Shown here in pieces: positions 54,618 to 61,661 of a stretch of DNA of 64,000 nucleotides. The stretch covers positions 3,906,001 to 3,970,000 of the forward strand of contig OZ244877.1 of NCBI GenBank assembly GCA_965221145.1. Reading direction: 5' to 3'. A program made the position numbers and the translations under genes. The DNA is from Bin5 sp965221145 (lineage in GTDB: Bacteria; Chloroflexota; Anaerolineae; Caldilineales; Caldilineaceae). The notes below the pieces were generated by a model. That model saw only the letters and a list, made by a program, of their open reading frames with translations. It searched no databases and was not told the origin of the DNA. Numbering within the stretch: the stretch's first letter is position 1; the number at the start of each line of letters is the position of its first letter.

Positions 54618-56585
54618 ATGAAAATCGAACTTGTAGCCTACTCCCAAGCCAATCCGGCGCTCGATCCGGCCGATCTCCTCGAGATGAGCGATCTGGCCAC
54701 GATTTGGAACGGCGCCAGTACCTTCCCTGAAAATGTCATCGAATATGCCGGCCGCGTCTGCTATCGCAGCACGCAACGCATGGGCGCCGCGCCCCGCTTT
54801 ATCATTAACCGCGTCAAAGAGGGCCACGAGGACATCATCGAACATATCGTGGCGACGGTGCGGGTGCGCAACAGCGAGCAGCCCTTGCGCTGGCGTATGC
54901 TTAACCGGCATTGCGAGGTAACGCAGGAAGCGGACGGCAGCTGGCTCGTCAGCGCCAACACGCGCGTCTGGCTCGATCTGTTCCGCCGCGGCATCGGGCT
55001 GCAAGCGCTGCCGTTTCTGCAAGCGATCGCGCCCAAAGTCTACGCCGAGTTTGCCGATAACGGACCGAGCGGCAATGGCATGCGTCCACAAAGCCCCGTC
55101 GCCATCCCGCCGCCTCCGCTCCTGCCCAAGCTCGACGTAGCCTCGTCATCTCTGCGCCCGCGCGAAGAAGGCCCCCTGCGGGTGACGCTCCTGGCCTTCA
55201 CGCAGCCGGGGCTGGACGACGCCGAGGCCCAGCTCCATCATGGATCCGCAACTTTCTTCTTCGAAGGGATCAGCCGCGCCTGCACCCATCAACTGGTGCG
55301 CCACCGCCTGGCCAGCTTCAGCCAGGAGAGCCAGAGGTACACCAGCTACGACAAGATTGAACCTGATTTGGCGCCTAAAGTCCCCCCGTTGCCGAAACCA
55401 CAATCAGGAAAACAGCACGGCCATTGTTTGTTCAGCATAGATCAGGAGGAGTTCATCACTGAACTGTATGGTCAAGGGTTTAGTGGTGAAGAAATCGCGC
55501 GGGAATATGATGCTCACCCCACCACTATCCGGGACATTGTGATTCGCAATGGTGGCGAGTATCGTAGTCGTGGGGAATCTCGCACAATGCACGTCAAAAC
55601 AGATTTCTTTGATCAGATTGATACCTTATTGAAAGCACAGATTTTGGGTCTGATCTATGCTGATGGCAATGTGGCGCAAAGAGAAGGCATGGTGGATCAC
55701 GCTTCTATTTCACAGCACTCTGATTACAAGGGGTGGTTGGCAAGGCTGGGAAAGCTGTGGGGTGGAAGTGTTGTGTCGGGAGGGAGAGAGAGGTCGGTTC
55801 GGTTAACGATTCCGGGCAAGCGGTTAGCAGAAGCATTGGTGAAACATGGTGTGGTTCCGGCTAAAAGCAAGGTTTTGAAGCCGCCGTCGTTATCGGGAGA
55901 ATTGGCCCGCCATTTCATCAGGGGGTACTTGGAGGGTGATGGGCATATCGGCAAAGTTGACAACCGTGTAGTCACGCTGACAGGAACGCGTAATGTGTTG
56001 GAGTGGGTCCAGCAGCAGATATGGGCCGGATTGGGCATTGATTCTGGTGGTTCTTTGGGAGAACGCGAGGGGTGTTGGTCATTAACATTTGGTGGTCCGG
56101 ACATGGCCAAACAGATTGTCGAATGGGTTTATGGCGGATTTGATTTTCGTTATTCTCATCCGGCTAAACTTGAACGAGCGACCGAATGGTGCGATTCCAT
56201 TGAGAGCGAGTTCCGTTCTCAGGTGTCTTGCTGGGCAAAACAGATGGGGGTAGTGGTTCCTCCCAAATTGACACCGTTGACCATTTCTCTCTTTGTGTTT
56301 GCCATCGAGGAAACGGCCCAAGCGTATGCCAATTTGCGAAGCCTGAAAATCCGCAAAGAGGACGCCCGTTTCCTCCTGCCCAACGCCACCGAAACCCGCA
56401 TCGTCACCAGCATGAACTATGCCGCCTGGAGCCACTTCCTCTGGCTGCGCGCGGTGGATAAGGCCGCCCAGTGGGAGATCCGCCGCCTCGGCCAACTCGT
56501 GCTGGAGATGCTCTACAGCATTTCTCCCGCCGTCTTCCAGGAACACTGGAACGTGTACCGGGAGAAATTCCCCACGCCCACTTAA
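54618..56585 (+). CDS. thyX: FAD-dependent thymidylate synthase with N-terminal partial duplicate and in-frame homing-endonuclease insert
   Basis: 655 aa. ThyX methylates dUMP to dTMP using FAD and methylene-tetrahydrofolate. The diagnostic RHRxxSxxxxSxR motif is RHRLASFSQESQR (about 230-242). VVVPPKLTPLTISLFVFAIE, KEDARFLLPNATETRIVTSM and the late AQWEIRRLGQLVL complete the family. Residues 1 to about 150 are another ThyX-like half (VCYRSTQRM, FIINRVKEGHEDIIEH, VSANTRVWLDL) without RHR. Residues about 151-190 are a Pro-rich linker. Residues 247-542 are a LAGLIDADG-containing insert. Without it the protein would be 359 aa. Whether the insert is removed as intein or intron, or retained, cannot be decided here. 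Confidence 0.85.
   Translation: MKIELVAYSQANPALDPADLLEMSDLATIWNGASTFPENVIEYAGRVCYRSTQRMGAAPRFIINRVKEGHEDIIEHIVATVRVRNSEQPLRWRMLNRHCEVTQEADGSWLVSANTRVWLDLFRRGIGLQALPFLQAIAPKVYAEFADNGPSGNGMRPQSPVAIPPPPLLPKLDVASSSLRPREEGPLRVTLLAFTQPGLDDAEAQLHHGSATFFFEGISRACTHQLVRHRLASFSQESQRYTSYDKIEPDLAPKVPPLPKPQSGKQHGHCLFSIDQEEFITELYGQGFSGEEIAREYDAHPTTIRDIVIRNGGEYRSRGESRTMHVKTDFFDQIDTLLKAQILGLIYADGNVAQREGMVDHASISQHSDYKGWLARLGKLWGGSVVSGGRERSVRLTIPGKRLAEALVKHGVVPAKSKVLKPPSLSGELARHFIRGYLEGDGHIGKVDNRVVTLTGTRNVLEWVQQQIWAGLGIDSGGSLGEREGCWSLTFGGPDMAKQIVEWVYGGFDFRYSHPAKLERATEWCDSIESEFRSQVSCWAKQMGVVVPPKLTPLTISLFVFAIEETAQAYANLRSLKIRKEDARFLLPNATETRIVTSMNYAAWSHFLWLRAVDKAAQWEIRRLGQLVLEMLYSISPAVFQEHWNVYREKFPTPT
55356..56243 (+). 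other. In-frame LAGLIDADG homing-endonuclease insert in thyX
   Basis: 888 nt (296 codons) between SYDK and MGVVVPP of ThyX. It contains a helix-turn-helix (GFSGEEIAREYDAHPTTIRD) and two LAGLIDADG-like motifs (ILGLIYADGNV and FIRGYLEGDGHIG). Base composition is lower in GC than the flanking gene. No intein block A (Cys/Ser with splicing context) or C-terminal HN-Cys/Ser/Thr is visible. The insert could be a diverged intein, a group I intron open through both exons, or a retained insertion. Confidence 0.75.
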
Positions 56586-56602
56586 TCGTGCAGGACATTG
56601 TG

Positions 56603-56662
56603 TTTGAGGATTTTTTGCATTGGCGTTGGCAATGAACACAATTCCGCCAAAAAATCCTCAAA
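56603..56662. repeat. 60-bp palindromic element, copy 10, holding a start codon
   Basis: TTTGAGGATTTTTTGCATTG ... CCGCCAAAAAATCCTCAAA, with compensating arm changes (GAGG / CCTC). The ATG at 56632 of the nucleotide-sugar dehydrogenase lies in its interior. Confidence 0.9.
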
Positions 56663-57921
56663 TTGAACGCTTTCACAACCGCACTGCGCGCGTCGCGGTC
56701 GTCGGTCTGGGCTATGTGGGCCTGCCTCTGGCCGTCGTTCTGGCCGAGGCCGGCTATGAAGTTGTCGGCATCGACCTGAATTCGACCAGAGTCGACGCCG
56801 TCAACCGGGGGCGCTCCTACATCGCCGATGTCGCGGACGCCACCCTGGGGGAGCAATCGTCTCGCCTGCGGGCCACCAGCGACTATGCGATCCTTGACGA
56901 GTTCGATGCGGTCTCCATCTGTCTGCCCACACCCCTCGACAAGACGGGCGAACCGGATACCTCCTACATTCTCGCCAGCGGCCAGGAAATCGCCCGCCAT
57001 CTGCATCCGGGCTTGACCGTTGTCCTCGAATCCACCTCATATCCCGGCACGACGACCGAACTGCTGCTGCCTCTGCTGGAAGCTGCCGCGCAGCCGCGCG
57101 GCTGGCGGGTCGGAGAAGAGTTCTTCGTGGCCTTTTCGCCCGAACGCGTCGACCCCGGACGCACCGATTGGACGATCCGGACGACGCCCAAAATCATCGC
57201 CGGCGTGACGGAAAACTGCCTTGCCGCCGCCCAAGCCTACTACGGTCCGGCCTTCGATACGCTTGTGCCCGTCTCCTCCCCGTCCGCAGCGGAAATGGCG
57301 AAGCTGTTTGAAAACACCTTCCGTTTCGTCAACATCTCTCTGGTCAATGAACTGCTGCTGATGTGCGACAGATTGGAGCTGGATACAGGGGAGGTGCTGG
57401 AGGCCGCCGCGACCAAACCTTTCGGTTTCACCAGGTTCACGCCGGGGCCGGGGGTGGGGGGGCCTTGCATTCCCGTCGATCCCCATTATCTTGCCTGGAA
57501 GATGCAATCGGTCAACTACAACGCCCGCTTTATCGAGTTGGCCCACCAGATCAATGCGGAAATGCCGCGCTTTTGGGTGCAGAAGGTGCAGGATGCCCTC
57601 AATGATGCGGGCAAGGCCGTCAACGGCAGCCGCATATTGGTTCTGGGCGCGGCGTATAAACCCGACATCGCCGATGCGCGCGAGTCACCCGCCCTCGAAA
57701 TCCTGCGGCTCCTCATGCAAAAGGGGGCGGAGGCCAGGTATCACGACCCATATATTTCATCGTTAGCCGATGAGGGAATCCCTCTCACAGCGGTTGCCGA
57801 TCTCGATGGAGAGGTTCAGAAGGCCGACTGTGTGGTGATCGCCACCGCGCACAGTGCCTATGATTCGGCTGCCATCGCGCACAGTGCGGCCAAACTGGTC
57901 GACACTCGTTTCAATTCTTAG
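56632..57921 (+). CDS. Nucleotide-sugar dehydrogenase (UDP-glucose / UDP-ManNAc type)
   Basis: 429 aa from the ATG at 56632, which is inside a palindromic element and adds NTIPPKNPQIERFHNRT before the normal family start; a TTG at 56620 is also in frame. The NAD-binding site is VAVVGLGYVGLPLAVVLAEA. The catalytic cysteine is in GVGGPCIPVDPHYLAWK (family GGHCIPVDP, with Pro for His). TSYPGTT and KPDIADARESPALEI also fit. It oxidises UDP-sugars twice to uronic acids for capsule or cell-wall polysaccharide. Closest by motif to WecC/TviB-like enzymes. No polysaccharide cluster adjoins it. Confidence 0.9.
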   Translation: MNTIPPKNPQIERFHNRTARVAVVGLGYVGLPLAVVLAEAGYEVVGIDLNSTRVDAVNRGRSYIADVADATLGEQSSRLRATSDYAILDEFDAVSICLPTPLDKTGEPDTSYILASGQEIARHLHPGLTVVLESTSYPGTTTELLLPLLEAAAQPRGWRVGEEFFVAFSPERVDPGRTDWTIRTTPKIIAGVTENCLAAAQAYYGPAFDTLVPVSSPSAAEMAKLFENTFRFVNISLVNELLLMCDRLELDTGEVLEAAATKPFGFTRFTPGPGVGGPCIPVDPHYLAWKMQSVNYNARFIELAHQINAEMPRFWVQKVQDALNDAGKAVNGSRILVLGAAYKPDIADARESPALEILRLLMQKGAEARYHDPYISSLADEGIPLTAVADLDGEVQKADCVVIATAHSAYDSAAIAHSAAKLVDTRFNS

Positions 57922-58049
57922 AGACTGTTTGAAAAGGGTCAATTTCGGCGCAACTAATGTGAATTATGGCGTGGAACCGAAGGATTCACAGCTTCTCGAC
58001 AGTCGTATTTGGGCTCTTCGCCGATAGCCGCTACTTTTCAAACAGCTTC
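57921..58049. mobile_element. 129-bp MITE with TTA target duplication
   Basis: Inverted ends GAGACTGTTTGAAAAG and CTTTTCAAACAGCTTC (14 of 16 matching), flanked on both sides by TTA (57918-57920, 58050-58052). It has no coding capacity and overlaps the stop codon of the dehydrogenase. It is similar in style to the element at 25763. Confidence 0.7.
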
Positions 58050-58161
58050 TTAGTGGCTCATGTGAATCCCGTCTGAAACCGAGACTTTCCGCGCGGAGTA
58101 CGATATTGAAACGTGGTCGTCTCGCCTGCCCTTACGCAATGCGGAAAACGAAATTCGGGAA

Positions 58162-58222
58162 TGTGAAGATTTTTTGGCGGAGACGCTTTCATTGCTAACG
58201 CCAATACAAAAAAATCTTAAAA
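58162..58222. repeat. 60-bp palindromic element, copy 11
   Basis: TGTGAAGATTTTTTGGCGGA ... CCAATACAAAAAAATCTTAAAA, arms slightly decayed, intergenic. The rest of 58053-58312 holds no recognised gene. Confidence 0.85.
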
Positions 58223-58312
58223 ATGCGTGTTTGCATTGTGAACGCACATTCGTACCACTGATCACTTCACGGACAACTATCCGTCCGAGTTCTCAGAAAC
58301 GTGTTGGTTTCC

Positions 58313-58810
58313 CTAACGCGTGGAACGTTTTCGTGTCCGCCCTCGGCCGCCCTGATTGTGGCCGCCCATTGAGCGGGGTTGTATGCCGTGTGCCCGCAAT
58401 ATCTGCCGGATGGTTTCGACGGAAATCTGGTCAACGACTGCGTCATCAATCAGATAATTCCGCAGCCGCTGCAGCGACCACTGACTGAACGACAGTTTCA
58501 GTGATCTGGGATCAGCAGAGGCGATGTCAACGATCGCCTGCCGCTGCGCGTCCGTAAACACGGGAGGACGGCCGGGGGATTTGCCGCTGTGCAGACCTTC
58601 GAGACCATCTGTATTAAATCGATGGATCCACTTTCGCACGTTGATCGGATGCAGATCGACTTCGCGGCTAATTTCCTGGACCTTATGCCCCTGAGAAGAC
58701 AGGAGGATGATCATCAGGCGCTGGATCGAGACATCATTCTCCATATTCTGGATCATTCGCTCCAACTCCTCCTCCTCTTCCTCCTCCAAATTTCGAACAT
58801 AGAGTGCCAT
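58313..58810 (-). pseudogene. IS630-type transposase N-terminus, truncated
   Basis: 165 aa with a GGAGAG site before ATG. It has a winged HTH region (IILLSSQGHKVQEISREVDL, KWIHRFNTDGLEGLHSGKSP GRPP) and SFSQWSLQRLRNYLID plus VSVETIRQILRAHGI, standard for the helix-turn-helix half of IS630 enzymes. The DDE half is absent: the frame leaves the family after RAHGIQPRS and stops at 58313. A long Glu run (LEEEEEEELERM) lies near the start. It is a remnant unrelated in sequence to the IS630 at 26680. Confidence 0.8.
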
Positions 58811-58833
58811 GAATTCTCTCCAAACTGGTATCC

Positions 58834-59136
58834 CTACAACTGAAAAGTACGGCTGTTGTCCTCCACAACTCTCTGTCTGTAATTTGTAACATGCCTCAGA
58901 AGTTTGTTGTGAAGGTTTTCCCAGATTTCGCTCTGGAGAATCGCCTGAAGTCGGTCTAGATTGGACACCTCGCCAATCGTCAACATTTGCGGCCCATTTC
59001 CATAGATGGTATACCAGACTTCGGTAGGATCGATTCCCAACCGCTTGAGTCCCGGAGCAAATTCGCGCATGACAAACTCAAAATAGGGTTGCTCGTCTCC
59101 TATTCTGATGTCCCACTGCATCAACAAGCGTACCAT
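58834..59136 (-). CDS. Small conserved protein, likely dimeric alpha/beta-barrel fold
   Basis: 100 aa from the ATG at 59136 (MVRLLMQWDIRIGDEQPYFE). A longer frame start at 59250 lies in a palindromic element and is rejected. The pattern strand-helix-strand (LMQWDIRIG, FVMREFAPGLKRLGIDPTEV, WYTIYGNGPQMLTIGEV) followed by LDRLQAILQSEIWENLHNKL resembles the NIPSNAP/ABM ferredoxin-like proteins common as hypotheticals in Chloroflexota. Enzymatic activity cannot be inferred. Confidence 0.75.
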   Translation of the reverse strand: MVRLLMQWDIRIGDEQPYFEFVMREFAPGLKRLGIDPTEVWYTIYGNGPQMLTIGEVSNLDRLQAILQSEIWENLHNKLLRHVTNYRQRVVEDNSRTFQL

Positions 59137-59191
59137 ATGTACCCTGGCCGCGCCCAACATAATCGCGAAAACGCAACCCGCAACCACCCCA

Positions 59192-59251
59192 TTTGAAGGT
59201 TTTTTGGCGGAGAAGCCTTCATTGCCGACGCCAATACAAAAAACCTTCAAA
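59192..59251. repeat. 60-bp palindromic element, copy 12
   Basis: TTTGAAGGTTTTTTGGCGGA ... CCAATACAAAAAACCTTCAAA. It lies between the divergent small protein and the 713-aa gene, only 12 bp before the latter's GTG. Confidence 0.9.
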
Positions 59252-59262
59252 CCAACAAAGGG

Positions 59263-61404
59263 GTGAATCCATTTATGCGCAAGAAATCATATCAAAAATA
59301 CCCTAGGATCGCAACTTTCCTTTGTCGGATATTGTTCTGTCTTGCCTGTTGCGGAATCTTTCTATCCGGCGGAAGTGACGTGCTGTGGGCCGCGCCGGGC
59401 GGCGAGAACCGCACACCGAAGCGCATGCCTCAATCGGTTTCTGCAGATGCGTCACACCTGTTATTGCTACCGGCGCTGGAATCGTCGCTGGCTCTGCTTA
59501 CCCATACGCTCGACGTCCGTGTCGCGACCGATGACAACCGCTACCTGACTCTGCAAGTCGAAGCCGCATACCGCCTGCATAACGGTGAAGAGGAGGCGCT
59601 TACAACGACTCTGCTCGTCGCGCAGCCCGCTGACGCTGTTGCGGCGGGGCGCCCCCTGCCCCAGAACATCGCCCTGGCCCTCGACGGACAACCGGTCGCT
59701 CTGCAATCCGCCGGCCAGACGGTGGGGCAGAGCGTTCAGGTTGAGTTCGACGCCGACGCCCGGCGGCGCCTCGTCCTGCGCTATGACCTGCCCCTGGCCG
59801 CGACGCAGACATTCGACTTTCATTACCCGATCCCGGAACTGCTCTCCTGGCCCACGGATATCAACGGTTGGCGGGTAACGATCGATTTCGGCGCCACGCA
59901 ACAGTGGCTGACCCCCTCGGACAGTTGGCTGCAGATAGGCCCACGCGGCTGGGAGATGCGCGGCGGCCGTCTGCAGTGGCTGCGTGAAGAGCGCCAGCCG
60001 ACCGCAGACATCCTGTTCCAGGCGCTCCACCCGCAACGGATACAGGAGATTCAGGCCGCTCGCAACCAGATACGCGCCAACAACGAGCCGGAATCTCTGC
60101 AATGGTTGGGGGACCTGTACGCACGGCTATACCAGGCGCCCAATGTCAGCACAACGACCCGCGAACGCTTCTATGACCAAGCCCTGGCCGCGTACACGCA
60201 AGCGCTGCGACTGGGCGAAGAACGCGGCCGGCCGGATACGGTGCTGGCCGCGGTGCGCTATCAGCTGGCGGCCCTCTATCGTATGCGCGCCATCGCCGCG
60301 GACGGCTCTGTGGATGGCGCATACGTCGCGCTCATGGTGGCGGAGGCGGAGCAGGCCCTGCCGGCCTTGCCACAAGGACCGACCCGCCTTGAACTGCAAA
60401 ACTGGGTAGCCCAAGGTCTCCGGCAACAGCTGCGCACCGCCCGCCTACAGGAAAACTGGCCCCAGGCATTGCTGCTGACCGACCGCCTGGCCCGCCTGCC
60501 CGCCGATGTCGTCGATCCGGCCTCCCTCGAGACGGAACGGCGCGCGCTCATCTTGCACGAAGTGCTGCAACAGTTGCACGATGGCAATGAAGAGGCCGCT
60601 GTGGCTCTGGTCGGAGAAGAGATAATGGCCGGGGAATTGCTGCCCCGCCCAGAGTATCGCGCGCTTTTTGCCAATTGGCAGATAACGGTTACATTGAATC
60701 AGGATACCGTTTCCATCAATCTCCTGGCGCGCCCCATCTTCCAGAGGCGGGTAGACAGCGAAAACGCCCTGAACAGCCTGCTGAACTTGTGGTCGTCTGC
60801 CGGAGTGACCGATGCGATTCTGACGGAGGAAGCGAACGGATTCCACATTCGGTTGGATCGACTCGACGCCCGCAAACGTCGGCTTCTGGTTGAGAACACG
60901 CCCCAACAGCCGGACTGGGCGCTGTTACGCAGCGTCTTTCTGGCGGCGGAGCAGGAGACACAACAGGAGACCCGTCTGCTGTGGCAGCGAACCACGAAGA
61001 CGATCGATGTGGACTTTCGGGCAGTTGGAGACCAATGGCACAATATGGCGGCGACGCTGGAGAGAGAGGCGACCGCCGTGGCGGACGCGGCCGCAGGCGA
61101 GACTGCACGCAATCGCGCCGAGGCTGCCGCGCAGGAGATCCGAAACTCTCTGCGGGAGGCCCGGCATCGAATGGAGGCGGCCCGCTGGCGGCGGCTTGTC
61201 TCCGATAGCACTGTGCAAGTCGTGATTGGCGAATCTTCCGACACGGCGTCGCCGCAGCGGGTGTGGCTGCTGGGTATGACTGATGCGCCACAGCGGTTGT
61301 CAGCCCATGTCGAGAGCGTAAGCGCAGTACGGCTGTGGCTTGCTATCGCCCTGGGGGTCATCCTCAGTTCTCTGTTTGCCGGCGTGCTGTGGCTGCTGCT
61401 CTGA
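59263..61404 (+). CDS. Large secreted or membrane-anchored protein of unknown function
   Basis: 713 aa from the GTG at 59263; an ATG at 59275 is equally likely. Signal peptide IATFLCRILFCLACCGIFLS. A beta-rich N-terminal domain (about 60-260) is followed by helical, TPR-like stretches (about 265-480: RFYDQALAAYTQALRLGEER, VRYQLAALYRMRAIAADGSV). An alpha/beta segment and coiled coil come next (AAGETARNRAEAAAQEIRNS LREARHRMEAARWRRL). A C-terminal membrane helix (LWLAIALGVILSSLFAGVLWLLL, about 690-712) ends the chain. No family is recognised. It precedes the transglutaminase gene and may act with it at the cell surface. Confidence 0.82.
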   Translation: MNPFMRKKSYQKYPRIATFLCRILFCLACCGIFLSGGSDVLWAAPGGENRTPKRMPQSVSADASHLLLLPALESSLALLTHTLDVRVATDDNRYLTLQVEAAYRLHNGEEEALTTTLLVAQPADAVAAGRPLPQNIALALDGQPVALQSAGQTVGQSVQVEFDADARRRLVLRYDLPLAATQTFDFHYPIPELLSWPTDINGWRVTIDFGATQQWLTPSDSWLQIGPRGWEMRGGRLQWLREERQPTADILFQALHPQRIQEIQAARNQIRANNEPESLQWLGDLYARLYQAPNVSTTTRERFYDQALAAYTQALRLGEERGRPDTVLAAVRYQLAALYRMRAIAADGSVDGAYVALMVAEAEQALPALPQGPTRLELQNWVAQGLRQQLRTARLQENWPQALLLTDRLARLPADVVDPASLETERRALILHEVLQQLHDGNEEAAVALVGEEIMAGELLPRPEYRALFANWQITVTLNQDTVSINLLARPIFQRRVDSENALNSLLNLWSSAGVTDAILTEEANGFHIRLDRLDARKRRLLVENTPQQPDWALLRSVFLAAEQETQQETRLLWQRTTKTIDVDFRAVGDQWHNMAATLEREATAVADAAAGETARNRAEAAAQEIRNSLREARHRMEAARWRRLVSDSTVQVVIGESSDTASPQRVWLLGMTDAPQRLSAHVESVSAVRLWLAIALGVILSSLFAGVLWLLL

Positions 61405-61412
61405 TGTCTGAT

Positions 61413-61473
61413 TTTGAAGATTTTTTGGCGGAGAGGCTTTCATTGCCAACGCCAATACAAAAGAATCTTCAAA
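61413..61473. repeat. 60-bp palindromic element, copy 13
   Basis: TTTGAAGATTTTTTGGCGGA ... CCAATACAAAAGAATCTTCAAA, 9 bp after the stop of the 713-aa gene. Confidence 0.9.
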
Positions 61474-61601
61474 ACTGTAATTGATGGAATTGAGGGATTG
61501 ACAGGACCCGACGCGCTGCCGCTTCGTTGCCTGAACGCGACGGGCGGGCGCTTGCCTGGCAACCGAAAAAGTTAATCATGCGAGATCACCCAAGGGCCAC
61601 G

Positions 61602-61661
61602 TTTGAAGATTTTTTGGCGGAGAGGATTTAATGGCCGACACCAATACAAAAAATCTTCAAA
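61602..61661. repeat. 60-bp palindromic element, copy 14, holding a start codon
   Basis: TTTGAAGATTTTTTGGCGGA ... CCAATACAAAAAATCTTCAAA. The ATG at 61631 of the transglutaminase gene lies in its interior. Confidence 0.9.

Noticed and set aside
55356..56243. Classical intein in ThyX
   Set aside because: No Cys/Ser block A, TxxH block B or terminal His-Asn-Cys/Ser/Thr is visible, so it is described only as an in-frame homing-endonuclease insert.
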